Shown here: positions 10,952 to 23,058 of the stretch, piece by piece
Layout: every line of letters begins with the position of its first letter
How positions within the stretch are numbered: the stretch's first letter is position 1
NCBI RefSeq assembly: GCF_963675165.1
Contig: NC_087389.1
Coordinates: forward strand, 5,368,120-5,432,119
Direction of reading: 5' to 3'
Origin: Halichondria panicea
Taxonomy: Eukaryota > Porifera > Demospongiae > Suberitida > Halichondriidae
Length of the DNA stretch: 64,000 bases
Notes under the pieces: generated by a model
Told to the model about the DNA's origin: nothing
Databases searched by the model: none
The model's input: the letters and a program-made list of their open reading frames with translations, nothing else
Made by a program: the position numbers and the translations under genes

Positions 10952-12493
10952 ATGGCAGAGAGTGCAGTGGTAGAAGAGCTGAAATGTTCCATTTGCTTGG
11001 ACAGCTTCAAGAAGCCCAAAGTGTTGCCGTGCTGTCACAGCTTCTGTCTCCATTGTCTGGAGGGAGCTCACAAGAAGACCGAAGACAAGAAAAGCCTAAT
11101 CTGCCCTCAGTGCAAAGCTCAACATCAGGTAAAAGAAAGACCTGTTTAAAATGTTTGTAAAGCTTGTATACACTAACTAGTATCCCTATGTACATGTACT
11201 GACAACTAACTATATAAAAGTTGATGTATCTATTTATTACAGGTTCCTATCAATGGTCCCCTTGGTTTCCCCGATGATTACACTCTTGCTAATCAGAAAC
11301 AAGCTACTACAACCACACCAGTTTGTGAGCAATGTGACGATAGCAACAAACCAGTGGCGTACTGCCACACCTGCTCAGACTACCTGTGTGAAGAGTGCTT
11401 GAAAGCTCATAAAAGACTTAAGGCTGTTCGAGATCACAAGACAGTCAATATCACTCCTGGAAAGGATATCAAGCCCCAGTCAAAGAAGAGCTATTTGTGC
11501 AGTGTTCATCCCGACAAACTGCTAGAGCTTTACTGCAAGAGTTGTAAGAGCTTGGCCTGCCTCCTGTGCTTTGTGGGACTACACAACGGCCATGACATTG
11601 GAAGCATCGATAGCAAAGCAAGACAAGAAGTGGAACAAAGTATCAACAATCTAATGAAGGCAACGAACTCAAACTTAAAAGAATTCAATGACAGCTTTAA
11701 ATACGTTTCTGCCATTGAAAAGGAAAAAACAGAAGCTCCGATTTCACTCAAAGCTCAAGTTGATAAGAAGGTTGATTTTCTCATCCAACAACTTGAAGCA
11801 AGGCGTAAAGAACTACACAAGAAGATTGACGATGCTTGTACGAAAGACCTCAAAGAATTGTGGGCACAGAAAGAATACCACGAGACAGCCATTACAAGCA
11901 TGGAGGGTGCTCTGAGCTTTGCCAGAAGAGCTCTAGCCTGCAAGGAAGACACGGAACTACTGGCCCTCTGTGCACAAGTCACCTCCAGACTAAAAGAGCT
12001 GAGTCAGCTAACATGGGATAGTCAAGACACTGAGAAAATCGAAATGACAATTGTCGAATTCAAACAGCCTCAGAGAAAGGAAACAGAAACGGCAGTTGGG
12101 GAGATACATGTACAAACTTCTACGCCAGATATACAAATTATTACTACAGAGCTACAAAATTTTGTTCCGTTTTCTTATGGTTGTAGTGTTTCATTTCAAG
12201 TGACGGCAGTAGTGAATTATAAATGGAAATGGAAACCTCCTAAACTAACTGCTTCAGCAACTTACACACAAGGCAGCTTATGTGATAATTGTACTACTGA
12301 GGAAAACGCTACAGCAAACAAATGGACAGTCAAGTTTACTCCTGTAGTACCAAGTATTTACACGATTACACTTCAAGTCAATGGGAAATATGGAGGCACA
12401 GGCCTTCACAAAACTTCTCAGTATATCATCGACGCATATCGTCAACATAGGCGGCGCGCCAGACGACAAATACCAGATAATCAGTGGAATTAG
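10952..12493 (+). CDS. TRIM-like protein: RING, two B-boxes, coiled coil, filamin-like domain
   Basis: Intact paralogue of the gene at 4210. Exons are 10952-11128 and 11243-12493, intron phase 0, predicted 475 aa. Exon 1 is a full C3HC4 RING (CSIC, CCHSFCLHC, CPQC). Exon 2 carries B-box 1 (CEQC, YCHTC), B-box 2 (CSVH through HNGHD), the coiled coil, and the C-terminal filamin-like region (WTVKFTP, YTITLQVNGKYGG). Unlike the 4210 copy it ends in a short basic tail (RRRARRQ). It shares an almost identical coiled-coil stretch with the other copies, whereas the filamin-like part is visibly more divergent, as expected for a ligand-recognising domain (inference). A candidate poly(A) signal AATAAA lies near 12700. 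Confidence 0.9.
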
Positions 12494-12776
12494 AAATGCA
12501 TTAATCACACCGTAAAACTATTTGTTTTCTAATTACATGTACATCTGCAATGTATTGTACACATTACAAACATACAAGCATGTTTTCTTAATGTTGCTTA
12601 TGGAAAACTGTGCACATACACTACATGTATAATGTCATGACTGAAACTGTAGCCATCTAACCAAAAGAGGTTTGTCAAAGACTTAGCACACAGTCAAAAT
12701 AAATGCATACCGCATGTATTCCAGCCTTTGGCACATTGTACATGTGCATATACAAAATACATGTACTCAAGAGTAT

Positions 12777-13185
12777 ATAATAGAGAGAGAGTATCAAACG
12801 TAGACATACTGTGTATCAGATGTATGCGGAGAGTAACGTGACTTCCTGTATCTGTCATGGGCTTGGAATGTGCACACAAGCTTGTGACAGATACAGGAAG
12901 TCACGTTACTCTCCGCATACCGTATAGCGGGTAAGTTTCGTGGGGTAAAAAATTCGTTTAACTCGAGAAACGGTGGTTTTCGTAAGTAAAAATTTCGTTT
13001 AGTCTCGTGGCTGCACGACATTCCTACATTCCGATAAGCCACGCCTACGTTAAAATTCGTGGAGGTCAGCCTGCCCACGAAAATAACGAATATTTTACCC
13101 CACGAAAATTACCCGCTATACGGTACATCTGATGTACATGCACAGTATACCTACGTTCAGTACTTTCTCTCTCTATTGTACTGTT
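12777..13185. repeat. Compound palindrome: 36-bp perfect hairpin plus MITE inside a larger inverted repeat
   Basis: Arms 12822-12857 and 12885-12920 are perfect 36-bp reverse complements around a 27-bp loop. The right arm overlaps the start of a TACCGTATAGCGGG-ended MITE (12918-13125). Outside both, 12777-12826 and 13126-13182 are imperfect inverted repeats of each other (ACATCTGAT, CACAGTAT, CTACGTT, CTCTCTCTATT). The ~400 bp therefore folds at three nested levels. Confidence 0.8.
12918..13125. mobile_element. MITE with TACCGTATAGCGGGTAA termini
   Basis: Inverted terminal repeats TACCGTATAGCGGGTAA and TTACCCGCTATACGGTA continue into TTTCGTGGGGTAAAA and its complement. Total length is 208 bp and no coding capacity is seen. 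Same terminal family as 10576-10805 and 54547-54761. Confidence 0.88.
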
Positions 13186-13406
13186 GGTACAGATGTAATT
13201 ATTACACAAATTAAAACGCATTTTTAGAAAGAAATAATCGTACTTTAACCACCAATTAAAGAAACCTTGAGCCAACATAAGTATGTACATTGTATTACAG
13301 AAAACATGTACATTGTAGAGTATCTGTACGCACACTGTACTAAGAAAAAATGTAATCATATGTACAGTACCCAAGAGTACAGCACATATAATTATGTATT
13401 TCTCAC

Positions 13407-14541
13407 CTTGGCTACTTCTTTCTTCTGCCAGATGGGGTCATAGGTCGCCCCGCCCTCCCATTGGACCATCCGGGGGGCTTTCCTCTCCTGGATCAGACCA
13501 ACCGCATCACCCTACAGTAACAGAGACAATAAATAAGGACAGTATAGTAATGTACACTGTACAAAAGTTTGTCGGCAGAAGTATAGAGTTGTTTAATTTT
13601 CACAATCCTCCATCAAAGTTACGTATCCATACATGTCTTGTTCAACCCACCCCTCACAATAGCCCTCACACACTCCACACACCTATCACTCCCACCCCTC
13701 ACCATAGCCCTCACACACTCCACACACCTATCACACCCGTCACCATAGCCCTCACACACCACACAGACACCTATCACGCCCACTCACCATAGCCCTCACG
13801 CCCTCAGGGTAGAGGAAGCGTGAGTAGACAGAGTCGACAGTGTCATTGATGTCCACGTCAGCTTCCCTCTGCAGTAGTAGTGGCCCAGTGTCCAGGCCGT
13901 CATCAGCCCAGAACACACTGAACCCAGCCTTGCGGTCTCCCTCCATCAGAGTCCTAGGGCCAGGGATGAAATGATGGGTACTGGAAATAATGGGTACTGA
14001 CTACTCAGTAATGGCCGAAATTATTGTAAATGTATGTACAGTCTATACTCTATTGCTTGTCTGTATGCAGACTGAACGCCTATGGAGGGGTTGAAAAATA
14101 GATGCCATTGGCACTACAAATAAGAGTAGTCGGAGCAAATTTGCTCCCAGTATGCAGTGTATGAATTATGTACAATCTAGGGGTGGTGTGAAATATTATA
14201 AGCTCGAAACTAAAGGGCTCTAGGACCAACAGAGTTTCTATTAATAGTCTCCCCTGTCTCACGTGCGTCTTTTCCAAACATAGATTGTCCAATGATGGCT
14301 ATCTTCAGCTTAGGCACAACGCCCCCCCCCCTCCACTAGCCTCACTCCTCACAGCACTGGTGGTGGAGAGACCTCTCATACCCGCCCACACACTCACACC
14401 CTCGTAGCTTCCAGCCAAAACGGAAGTAGGGGCTAGTCGAGGTGTGTATGCTGACAGCCTAGTGGATAGAGGTCGTGCAGCAATGGCCGAGGTTAACCCT
14501 CGCCTCACTGCGAGACGAGCCAGTAAAGCAGCACCAGACAT
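13407..14541 (-). pseudogene. ALDH1L: Partial 10-formyltetrahydrofolate dehydrogenase (ALDH1L) gene, probably a remnant
   Basis: Three pieces of the N-terminal formyltransferase half are recognisable on the minus strand. The first (14541 to about 14250) encodes an Arg/Ala/Ser-rich presequence resembling a mitochondrial signal, then KIAIIGQSMFGKD, the Rossmann start. The second (13953-13788) encodes [14 protein letters not shown]. The third (13511-13407) encodes APRMVQWEGGATYDPIWQKK. The last two join in phase 0 and align with ALDH1L1/2. About 115 residues between pieces one and two, including the HPSLLPRHRG catalytic region, are absent, although the gap is only about 0.3 kb. Everything after piece three, including the whole aldehyde dehydrogenase half, is also absent. 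A run of ten G (14322-14331) puts the presequence one base out of frame with KIAIIG. A decayed gene is likely; a local assembly error is the alternative. Confidence 0.72.
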
Positions 14542-14777
14542 CCCCTCTAAATAGAAACGATATATTACAAGGGGGGAAAATGCAATACATGTAGGTCTAA
14601 CGTGTGCGGTGCATGATTACTGAGCTTACTTTTAGAGCACTGGTTAAATTTTTGGAGTGGAAATAAAGAGAGAACTGAAGCTTTTAGGCTTTTGTAAAGG
14701 TCAAAGGTCAAGCATGTACCGTTGTACGCATAATAACCATTGAATGATAATTGTTACCATAGAAACCATGTACCTAC
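14542..14777. promoter_or_regulatory. Short divergent intergenic region (ALDH1L remnant / TTLL3-like gene)
   Basis: The two start regions lie head to head with only about 240 bp between them, so any promoter for the TTLL gene must be here or overlap the remnant. No specific motif was identified. Confidence 0.4.
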
Positions 14778-17700
14778 ATGTTGCGATACATGGGGATATT
14801 CCCTGAAACAAGAAGAAAACAAGAGAAAAATGGGCATCAAAAACTGAACAATCTACTAAAAATGGCTGCAATTATTAGCCAGGAGCATCCTCAAGCACTG
14901 CAAGGGCTTCAAATAGACCTAACTAGTGAGAGGTTGCTCTCAGGACAACACCTGCTAGTGCACCCACTGGGGGAGGAAGCTATCGCTGGTGCCAGTGAGG
15001 GATGTCTGGAGCTACCAAGACTAACCCTTTGTCAATCAACTAACATGAAGTGGAAACCTGTAGAGTGCTCAGCTCGTGATTGCAAGGATTCTTTAGAACA
15101 ATGTGGTGTTAATTTTATATCCGTTGCTGCTGAGGCTGATATAAATGCAAGGCAACTTTACTTGCTGCACGATGCACCTTTGTGTGCCTCAACACCTGAC
15201 ATTCACCAGACGAGCGAATGCATCAACGATCAGCTATCCAACCAGCCTGTGACAACTTTATACGCAGAACCAAAGACAGAACGCTACAGAAGCTCCAGTC
15301 ATGCACACACTTGTCAGTTGATGTCAAAATCTCAAGCTGGTTTCAATCACTCTCGAAGTAAATCACTCAACTCACAAAGTCCACAGAGTCCAATTCATAA
15401 ACGAATAGTTTGTGATTTCGAGAAAGATTTGACATTTCGACCACATCTAAATGAGTACAGTTTGAAACTGGCCTCTAAAAGCACTCGAAACTCTGTTCCA
15501 GTAGTGCACCGGTTGCTAGAGGCTAGGAAGAACTTACCCGACCCCTACGATCATAGACTGACCTTTGCACCCAAGCTGAACCCCGTCAGCCTTAAAATGG
15601 CCCAGGAGAGAGCAGCTAAAATGCCCGAGGTGAGCACGATTGTAGTGGTACATATACATGTGCATTATATCCATGCAGTCACATTAAGTTTACTGTTCAA
15701 CATAATTAAACAAGCTTGTAATGAAAGAAAACGTGAGCTTGTAAGAGGATTAATTTAAAAGAGCTTGTAGCATTATTCAATAGGATCTTAAAATACTATC
15801 GATGTATACGTATAGCTTTCCGTGACACAGATAGGCTCCCAAAATATGCAGTTTAATATACACCCCCCTCTCCACAGGTTCAAGCCAGACTAGCTGAACA
15901 GGCTATGGCTCGGAGGGCGGAGGCTTTGTCAGAGTACACCTTCAAACCTCGGGTGTCAGTGCGTAGCCTCAGGATAGCACGGTCCCTGGGAACCAGCTTC
16001 CACTCTCGACAGAAGATGTACATGGAGAAAAGACAGAAAAATGTGAGTTGCTGTACATGTATGTACTAGTACGCATTAACGTATTAATCCTGTAGTGGAG
16101 CCCACTAATAAAGATCAGCTGTTATAGTCCCAATGTAGTGCATAATGTGAGAATTATACGCAATTTTTGCAAAAATAATGCTCTCTAAATTTACTACGAA
16201 TGGACTGTACTAATTACTGTGACATGTACTCACTGCAGATTGACGAGGCGTACAAGCCACCCCCTGTCAGTAGGAGACTCGTAAAGTCTAATCACAGAGT
16301 CCCTCCCCTCCCCAACTGCCCCTCCCCCAAGAAACTGGCCTCTAAGTCCACCAAATCAGACCCTGTTCAAGCTACCAGACCCACCAGGCTCTCACTCACT
16401 GCACCGTCTCCGGTCTCCAGTACAGGTCCCTCTGAAGAGTGCAGATCCAAAAGCTCCAGCCCACAGGTACATGTATACATTACGTGTGTGCCTGGGGTGG
16501 CCCTAGTATATACAGTAGCTCTTTAATATAGGCTAACTAGATGAGATATAGCCTCGATCAACAAGCAAATTAATAATAAGACATCCAATTTATTACCATA
16601 TTGATGTGTTCAAGTGCATAGCTACATGTACATGTACTGTACATGTATAAATATAATAATTATATGACATGTGTAGATACTGTTTAGCTATAAGCCCATA
16701 GGCACTGCTGTAGTCAGCACTAGGGTACAATCAGATTCTGGGCTACTAGTCTATGCACTTTTGTCAGTATTTTCACCACCATGCACCCCTGCTCCCAGGA
16801 GCCCGTGTCCCAGGGCCCAGCCAGCAGTCCTCCTAAGTCAACCAAGCCACTGCGTAAGGTCAAGACGAGCAAGTCCTCCTCGCCCCAACAGCCTGGGGGG
16901 GAGTTGTCAGGGGAGCAAGAGATACTGGAGGGTGCAAAGTTCTCAGCTCTGTGTGATGGAGATCGAGTGAAGAGAGTGAAGACCAAATCAGGGAGAATTG
17001 TCAAGGTGAGCTCATGTAAAGTACAGTACGTACGTATCTAGAACGCGAGACACTGGCCTTTGAGTGCTCATAACTTGAGATATATAGGACTGTGCATTAA
17101 ATACGCAATTTGTAGTTCTTTGTGTTTAGATCACTGATTGGTTTCGTAAACGCGTAAAAAAAAGCATGGATGTGTTTTGATAGCTACTGACTTTGAGTTA
17201 GGGTTGTATTAAAAAATGCATTCTGTAGATTTTTGAAATTAATACATGCACATGTACATGTACCTATCTAATGCTGTGTTTAGATTATGACTGTGACTAT
17301 AGCTTTTCAATAGAAATTTGTCCAGTTCCTTTAACATTGGTTTCAGTTAATTATCATGTAGAGTCAATCTCACTTTATCACAGGCTAAGAAAGTGTTCCT
17401 TATAATGGATGGTGCCTATCGTATGATTCGTCATGGGCTGCGTAAGAGGGGGTGGGTGGAGCAGGACTATCGTAAAGCCACCAGTCCAAAGAAGGCAACC
17501 CACAAGTCAGAGGGGGGCGTGGCATCAGACAACTCTGACTGTGACGAGTTTGAAGAGGAGGAGGAGGTGTATAGCGATGAGGACGAGTACTCCATGATGG
17601 TAAGAAACCTAGGGGTTAACTGTTTAATAGCTCCATGATGGTGAGGAACCTAAGGGTTAACTGTTTAATAGCTGTGTACAGTGGAATCCCTGTATACTTG

Positions 17701-20700
17701 GGGACTATAGTTTTGGCCATTTCTCAGTGGTGGCCTTTATTGAGGGGTTGTTTTCTACACAAATGTTCATTTGGGACCCGGGTGCCTGGCCACTATATCG
17801 ACGTTGGCCTTTCTTTAAGAGTGCATGACTGTTAAGAGAGGCTCCACTGTTGCAATAATTAAATTCCTCTCCCATGAACAATTTAGTACACATTTATTTT
17901 AGCCTATTTATCCCAAAATTGAATAATAATGATCAACTGAATATCCCCCATTGTTCCACCCCGGTGCAGTCTAGAGCGTTGCGTAATGCAGTGCCCAACT
18001 TTGTGTGGTCCCTGAAGAGATACGACCCGGCACACCATCACCTGAACAAGGACTCACTCATCAACCACTTTATCAAGGCCTCCTCCTTCACCACCAAGGT
18101 GAGAGCTAGAGCTAGAACATAATATCAATTTGTACACATAATTAATTATGGAGGCATTTATGCATGCATGCAAGCTATAATTAATGCATACAGTTATGTA
18201 GTTGGTATAAAACTGATTGAGGTGGTAAATGCATGTTTAAGCTCCCACTAACCCCACCCCCTCCCTCAGGTGGGCCTGTGCTCTAACCTGCGTCAACTGG
18301 TCTGGTTCGGAGACACGGATCACCACTCGTTCTTCCCACGCTGCTACAAGCTCTCCTGTGATGAGGAGAAGGAAACGTTCATTGGTGAGAGATTTATAGA
18401 TTGTGGGAGGCTCATCGGTGAGAGCCGGAGGGGCAGATTTATAGATTGTGGGTGGAGGGGACTCTTCGAGATACACTTGAATAATAATGCTTAACGTGAA
18501 GAGGGGAGGGGAAGAGCTCAGTTTTCCCCTCTCTTGGTTAGGGTAGGGATGGTAATATTCATGGGTGGCCTTCTTCTTCTCCTGAAAATATTGGAAATTA
18601 ATTTTGAACTCCCCTCCCTCCATCTTTTCCAGATGACTACAGGATGACGGCTGCCCTCTGTATTCTCAAGATGATCTCCACCCAGTACACCACCAGTGAC
18701 GAGGTGGAGCCCCTCTCATTGACTCTGGGCGAACATTCACCTGCAATATGTGAGCTCCGCTGTATATACAGTGAAGTCATGTATTCAACGCGCATCCCCT
18801 CACACACCCACACTCTTCACACCACTACCCTCACACTTCCCACCCCTCATACCCACACTCCTCACACCACCACCCTCACACTTCCCACCCCTCATACCCA
18901 CACTCCTCACACCACCACCCTCACACTTCCCACCCCTCATACCCACACTCCTCACACCTCCATCCCTCACACAGCTCCACATCGTCCCTTCACTGCCGGG
19001 AGTGGTGTGTCCCATACTGTGACCACACTCGGCCCCAGACTAGTACTGAGTGGAGAGGGACTGGCCCTCGCAACTAGAGCTGCTCGTGTCTACATCAGCT
19101 CCAAACGTCATGACGATATTGAGGGATCTCAGACTCTGCTGGTGAGACTGTTAGTATGCCTGAGGCATTTGTTTGAATGCTACCAAGCTATTTCTACAAG
19201 TATAGCCAATAGAATAATTGTTCCTTGATCTTTAGCTACAGATATGTACTTACCGAATGAAGCATGCAAATAATTATTCTTCTGCTATGTTAACTACATG
19301 TACATACATACACTGCATGCATGTAGCATATCTAATGGGTACATGCTTACTTAGCTCCTGACTGCCTCCCCCTATATTCCACAGCACCACAGACTGACGG
19401 AGACAGAATGGTGCCTGCTCATCAAATACTTCTACAAAATGGTTTTGTGAGTACATGTACATATCATTGTTATAATTATTGTGGGCCCACCATGCATGTA
19501 GTGCACATAATTATACAGTTCTACCACCTCCCTCCCCTGTACAGTGAGAGGGGTGTGGTCAAGATCACTGACTGCTCTGCCATCTCAGAGGCCAACGACT
19601 TGTTAGACGAAGTATGTTCAGTCAGTACAGTTGACCTAACTTGTAAAACAGGTCTGCTACAATATACACTGTACTTGTGTATACGTAGTCACTAATAATT
19701 ATATACCACTACTAAAGGTTGACACTTGTAAACATGTACAGCAGAATTCTTCCCTACTGTCTCCCACTATCTCAATCACACAATTCACCGCCCTTATCCA
19801 CCACTTAATTATCACACTGCTGCTTATGCCCCTCCCCCCTTCCTCTCAGATTGAGGTGTACTGTCCCCAGTTGCACATGGATGGATCTCGGAACATCTGG
19901 ATAGTGAAGCCGGGGGCGTTGTCCAGGGGGCGTGGCATCATGTGTATGAACAACCTGGAGGACATCCTCAGCCTCGTCACCAGCTCTGTCAAGAAGGAGG
20001 GAAAGTAAGTGCATGTGCTCTCTCCGAGTCAGACTAGAAAGTATGATGCTTGTATGTATTACGTGAAATTTAAAGCATTAATCAGTATTTTGTTGAGTTT
20101 GAAGTAAAGTCTCTGTATCAAAAGAGCTGTGAGGTACATAATTATGATAGTTTTTGTAGCCAATAAAAATGAATACCTGAGCAATGTGAGCATGCAGGTA
20201 AATCATTATACTGTAACCTTTCATTTTTTGGAAACCAACTTTCTACGTTTGGTTTTAGCATTTGAACAGCCTTTTAGATGCCATAAAACATTCGCAGTGT
20301 TACTAGGATTGGCTGCGTAATTTTATTGTGGTAAGGCATGCAAAAAATCTTGGGCCTTTTGGAACCACTCTTGTAACATTTCTTTTTCTTTTACTAGCTA
20401 CATGTAATTGTATGTATACAATACTGCTTGCTTTGGCGTACGTATCTACATGGCTGTATGTGAATGTGCAAGCTCAACTGATCCTATTCGTTCTTTTGCA
20501 GATGGGTGGTACAGAAGTACATAGAGCGGCCACTGCTCATCTATGAGACAAAGTTTGATGTGAGACAATGGTTCCTCGTCACCGACTGGAACCCACTCAC
20601 TATGTGGATATACAAGGTGAGGTACTGCATGTACATGTATACTGTACAGTACAGTGAAGCCTACCCACACTCTATACATGTACATGTATACTGTACAGTA

Positions 20701-23058
20701 CAGTGAAGCCTGCCCACACTCTATACATGTAACATGTACATGTATAATGTAGAGGCAGGTAACCCTACAGCCAGGTTAAAGTCTCCATTGTCTACCTATA
20801 AGCGTGCAGGCCTAGGCCACCCTCTATTGTAATACAGCCAGGTTAATTGGCCCCAAAGTTTCTCCCTATAGCATAATAATTATGTTTAGACCTGTGTTAG
20901 TAGACCACCTCTTATTACAGCCAATAATTACTATTATTACTATTATTACTGCTGGCTCTCTCAATGGTGATAACTGTACACACACTCATCCATATTATAT
21001 TATTTGCCCCTCTCCCCTCGTAGGATTGCTACATGAGGTTCTGCACACAGACCTACACACTGGACGACATGGACGAGTAAGTCCCCTTAATTAATTTTAT
21101 AGTATAACAATTCGTTCATAATGTGCAGGAGTGTCCACTTGTGTAACAACAGTATCCAGCGTAACTATACCAACAGTACAAGTAGAGCCGAGGCCCTTCC
21201 CCCTGACAACATGTGGGACAGTGCTACCTTCAAAGACTACCTAGAGTGAGTGTAACTCTTTTTGTGTGCAGTGTAGCTTATAAAGTTATAGTACGTGAAA
21301 CCTAAAGTGTCTGTTTATACTACAAGTACATGTAGTTATCTTACAATAGTTGTGATGATCGATTGCCACACTATGAGCACTGTAATACAGAAAATAGATA
21401 CCACGCAATGTATCCATAGCACGTATTTTGAATTGCACCTGTGTTATTAGCAGGACACCCTTTATTACAGCCACTGCAAGGGTTGAACTGTATATAAGTT
21501 ATTCCCCACAAACTAAACAGACAGTAGTCTAAGTGTGTACTATAGTGGATGCACAATCCTTACCCTAGCTCACTGTCCTTACTGCCTCACAGATCTATAG
21601 GTGAGGGTGACAAGTGGGAGGGGCTCATCTACCCTGGTATGAAGCAGGCCCTCGTACACGTGCTGCAGGTCACCCAGGACGAGATAGAGCACCGGAAGGT
21701 ACATAGTGAATCATGTTGAGAGTACAGGCCTATATGTTTTTGCATAATTATATAATTATAGGCATGCTGGTATGACTTACACATTCCAAGAAGTACAGTA
21801 TTAATAGTACGGTCGCAGATAATTATAATAACATACAACGTACTACAATGTAGCAGTGCAATTCAACACTCTACACCACTGTATTCCCTCTCCTTGCAGT
21901 GTTCATTTGAGCTGTATGGGGCAGACTTCATGATCACCAGTGACTACCGACCCTGGCTCATTGAGGTCAACTCCAGCCCTGCCATGAGCCTGAGCACCTC
22001 CGTCACTGCCCGGCTGTGTACCGCCGTACTGGAGGACACTCTGAAAGGTGGGTAGGTGTGGGCAGGCGGGTGGATGGTGTGGGTGGCAGGTAGGAGGATA
22101 ATGTGTGTGTGTGTGTGTGTGTGGGTGTGGGTGTGGTCTGAGATTTATTTGTTCTTCTCTCCTGCAGTTGTGGTTGACAGACGTGATGATAAGAACAGTG
22201 ACACTGGAGGCTTTGAGTTGGCATACAAACAGGTGCAATTATGGGGATATTGTCTACCCAAGCAAGATAATGCACATTAGTTCTTGTACATACATAATAA
22301 TTATTGATTAGATTTAGCGTGCCCAATACATTATGGCCATGCATTTATTCTCGCTGTCATAGCATTATACACGCCCCCCCCCACAACAGGTTAAACTGGA
22401 TCATCCCTCGTATGTTGGAATGCAACTGTGGGTCCAAGGTTCGTCCATCTCCAAACCACGAGACCACACCTTCATACGCAAGACTGGTACAACCATCAGT
22501 AAACCCTCCATTCAACCACACCCACCAACCACCTCCCCTAACAAAGCCGACCTTAAAACCAAACAAGAACCAAACACCCCTCCGGACAAAACTGATAACC
22601 TCGTCCATTTAGCCACCCCCCATATCACCAGCTGCACTTTAGATTTTGTACCCAAGGCCCATACGCCACTCAAGAGTGCCCGTCGGAGGATGGCAACTCG
22701 ACCCAAGCCCCTTACCGAAAGTGGACTGGGTGGTCATGGTATGCGACTAGGAGAGAGCAGCGCTAACAATCTAAGCACTGCAGGAGAGAGGATGGCAACC
22801 CGACCCAGGCCTCCTACCGAGAGTGGACTGGACGAAGTACAACTAGGAGAGAGCATCCCTAACAATCTGAGCACTGCAGGAGAGAGGATGGCAACCCGAC
22901 CCAGGCCTCCTACCGAGAGTGGACTAGGCGAGGTGCGACTAGGAGAGAGCATTCCCAACAATCTGAGCACTGCAGGAGGGAGGATGGCCGTCAGTACTAG
23001 CACTGGAAATGTCAATCCTGTCGTGCGGTTCACTAGGAAACCATTGCCGAACAGATAA
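14778..23058 (+). CDS. TTLL3: Tubulin monoglycylase-type tubulin tyrosine ligase-like protein (TTLL3/8 family)
   Basis: Nineteen exons read in consistent phase: 14778-15629, 15878-16042, 16239-16466, 16799-17005, 17384-17599, 17970-18098, 18270-18384, 18633-18749, 18975-19141, 19385-19446, 19545-19611, 19850-20004, 20502-20616, 21024-21076, 21129-21245, 21593-21698, 21900-22047, 22168-22232, 22390-23058; predicted 1250 aa. The start may instead be the ATG at 14862, which has better context. The C-terminal half matches TTLL3/8: RRGW-like [38 protein letters not shown] (ATP grasp), [52 protein letters not shown] and [10 protein letters not shown]. The family adds glycine to tubulin in cilia. 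The N-terminal third holds three TFxPxxN...SLK-type repeats, and the C terminus holds 32-residue repeats. Confidence 0.9.
17590..17671 (+). repeat. Tandem duplication of a splice donor (TTLL gene)
   Basis: About 41 bp beginning CTCCATGATGGTAAGAAACC is repeated immediately as CTCCATGATGGTGAGGAACC. The unit includes the last codons of the exon ending at 17599 and its GT donor, so a second usable donor lies 41 bp downstream. Confidence 0.85.
18795..18970 (+). repeat. 45-bp tandem repeat inside a fully open intron
   Basis: A unit containing CCCTCATACCCACACTCC is repeated about 3.5 times. The unit is 45 bp, so it preserves frame. The intron 18750-18974 is 225 bp with no stop in the host reading frame, so retention would add 75 residues dominated by a [13 protein letters not shown]-type repeat. 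Confidence 0.8.
20636..20760 (+). repeat. Direct repeat with ACATGTA-rich units in an intron
   Basis: A segment of about 62 bp containing CTGTACAGTACAGTGAAGCC and CCCACACTCTATACATGT occurs twice in tandem in the TTLL intron. The ACAGTGAAGCCTG core also appears near 46215. Confidence 0.75.
22688..22980 (+). repeat. 96-bp coding tandem repeat (TTLL C terminus)
   Basis: Three units of 96-102 bp in the last exon encode RMATRP(K/R)PxTESGL...LGES...NNLSTAG. Units two and three are nearly identical at the base level and unit one is more divergent and slightly longer. The repeat lies outside the catalytic domain. Confidence 0.9.

Noticed and set aside
22105-22311. Short plus-strand frames over the GT repeat near 22100
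   Set aside because: Intron sequence of the TTLL gene between exons ending 22047 and starting 22168.
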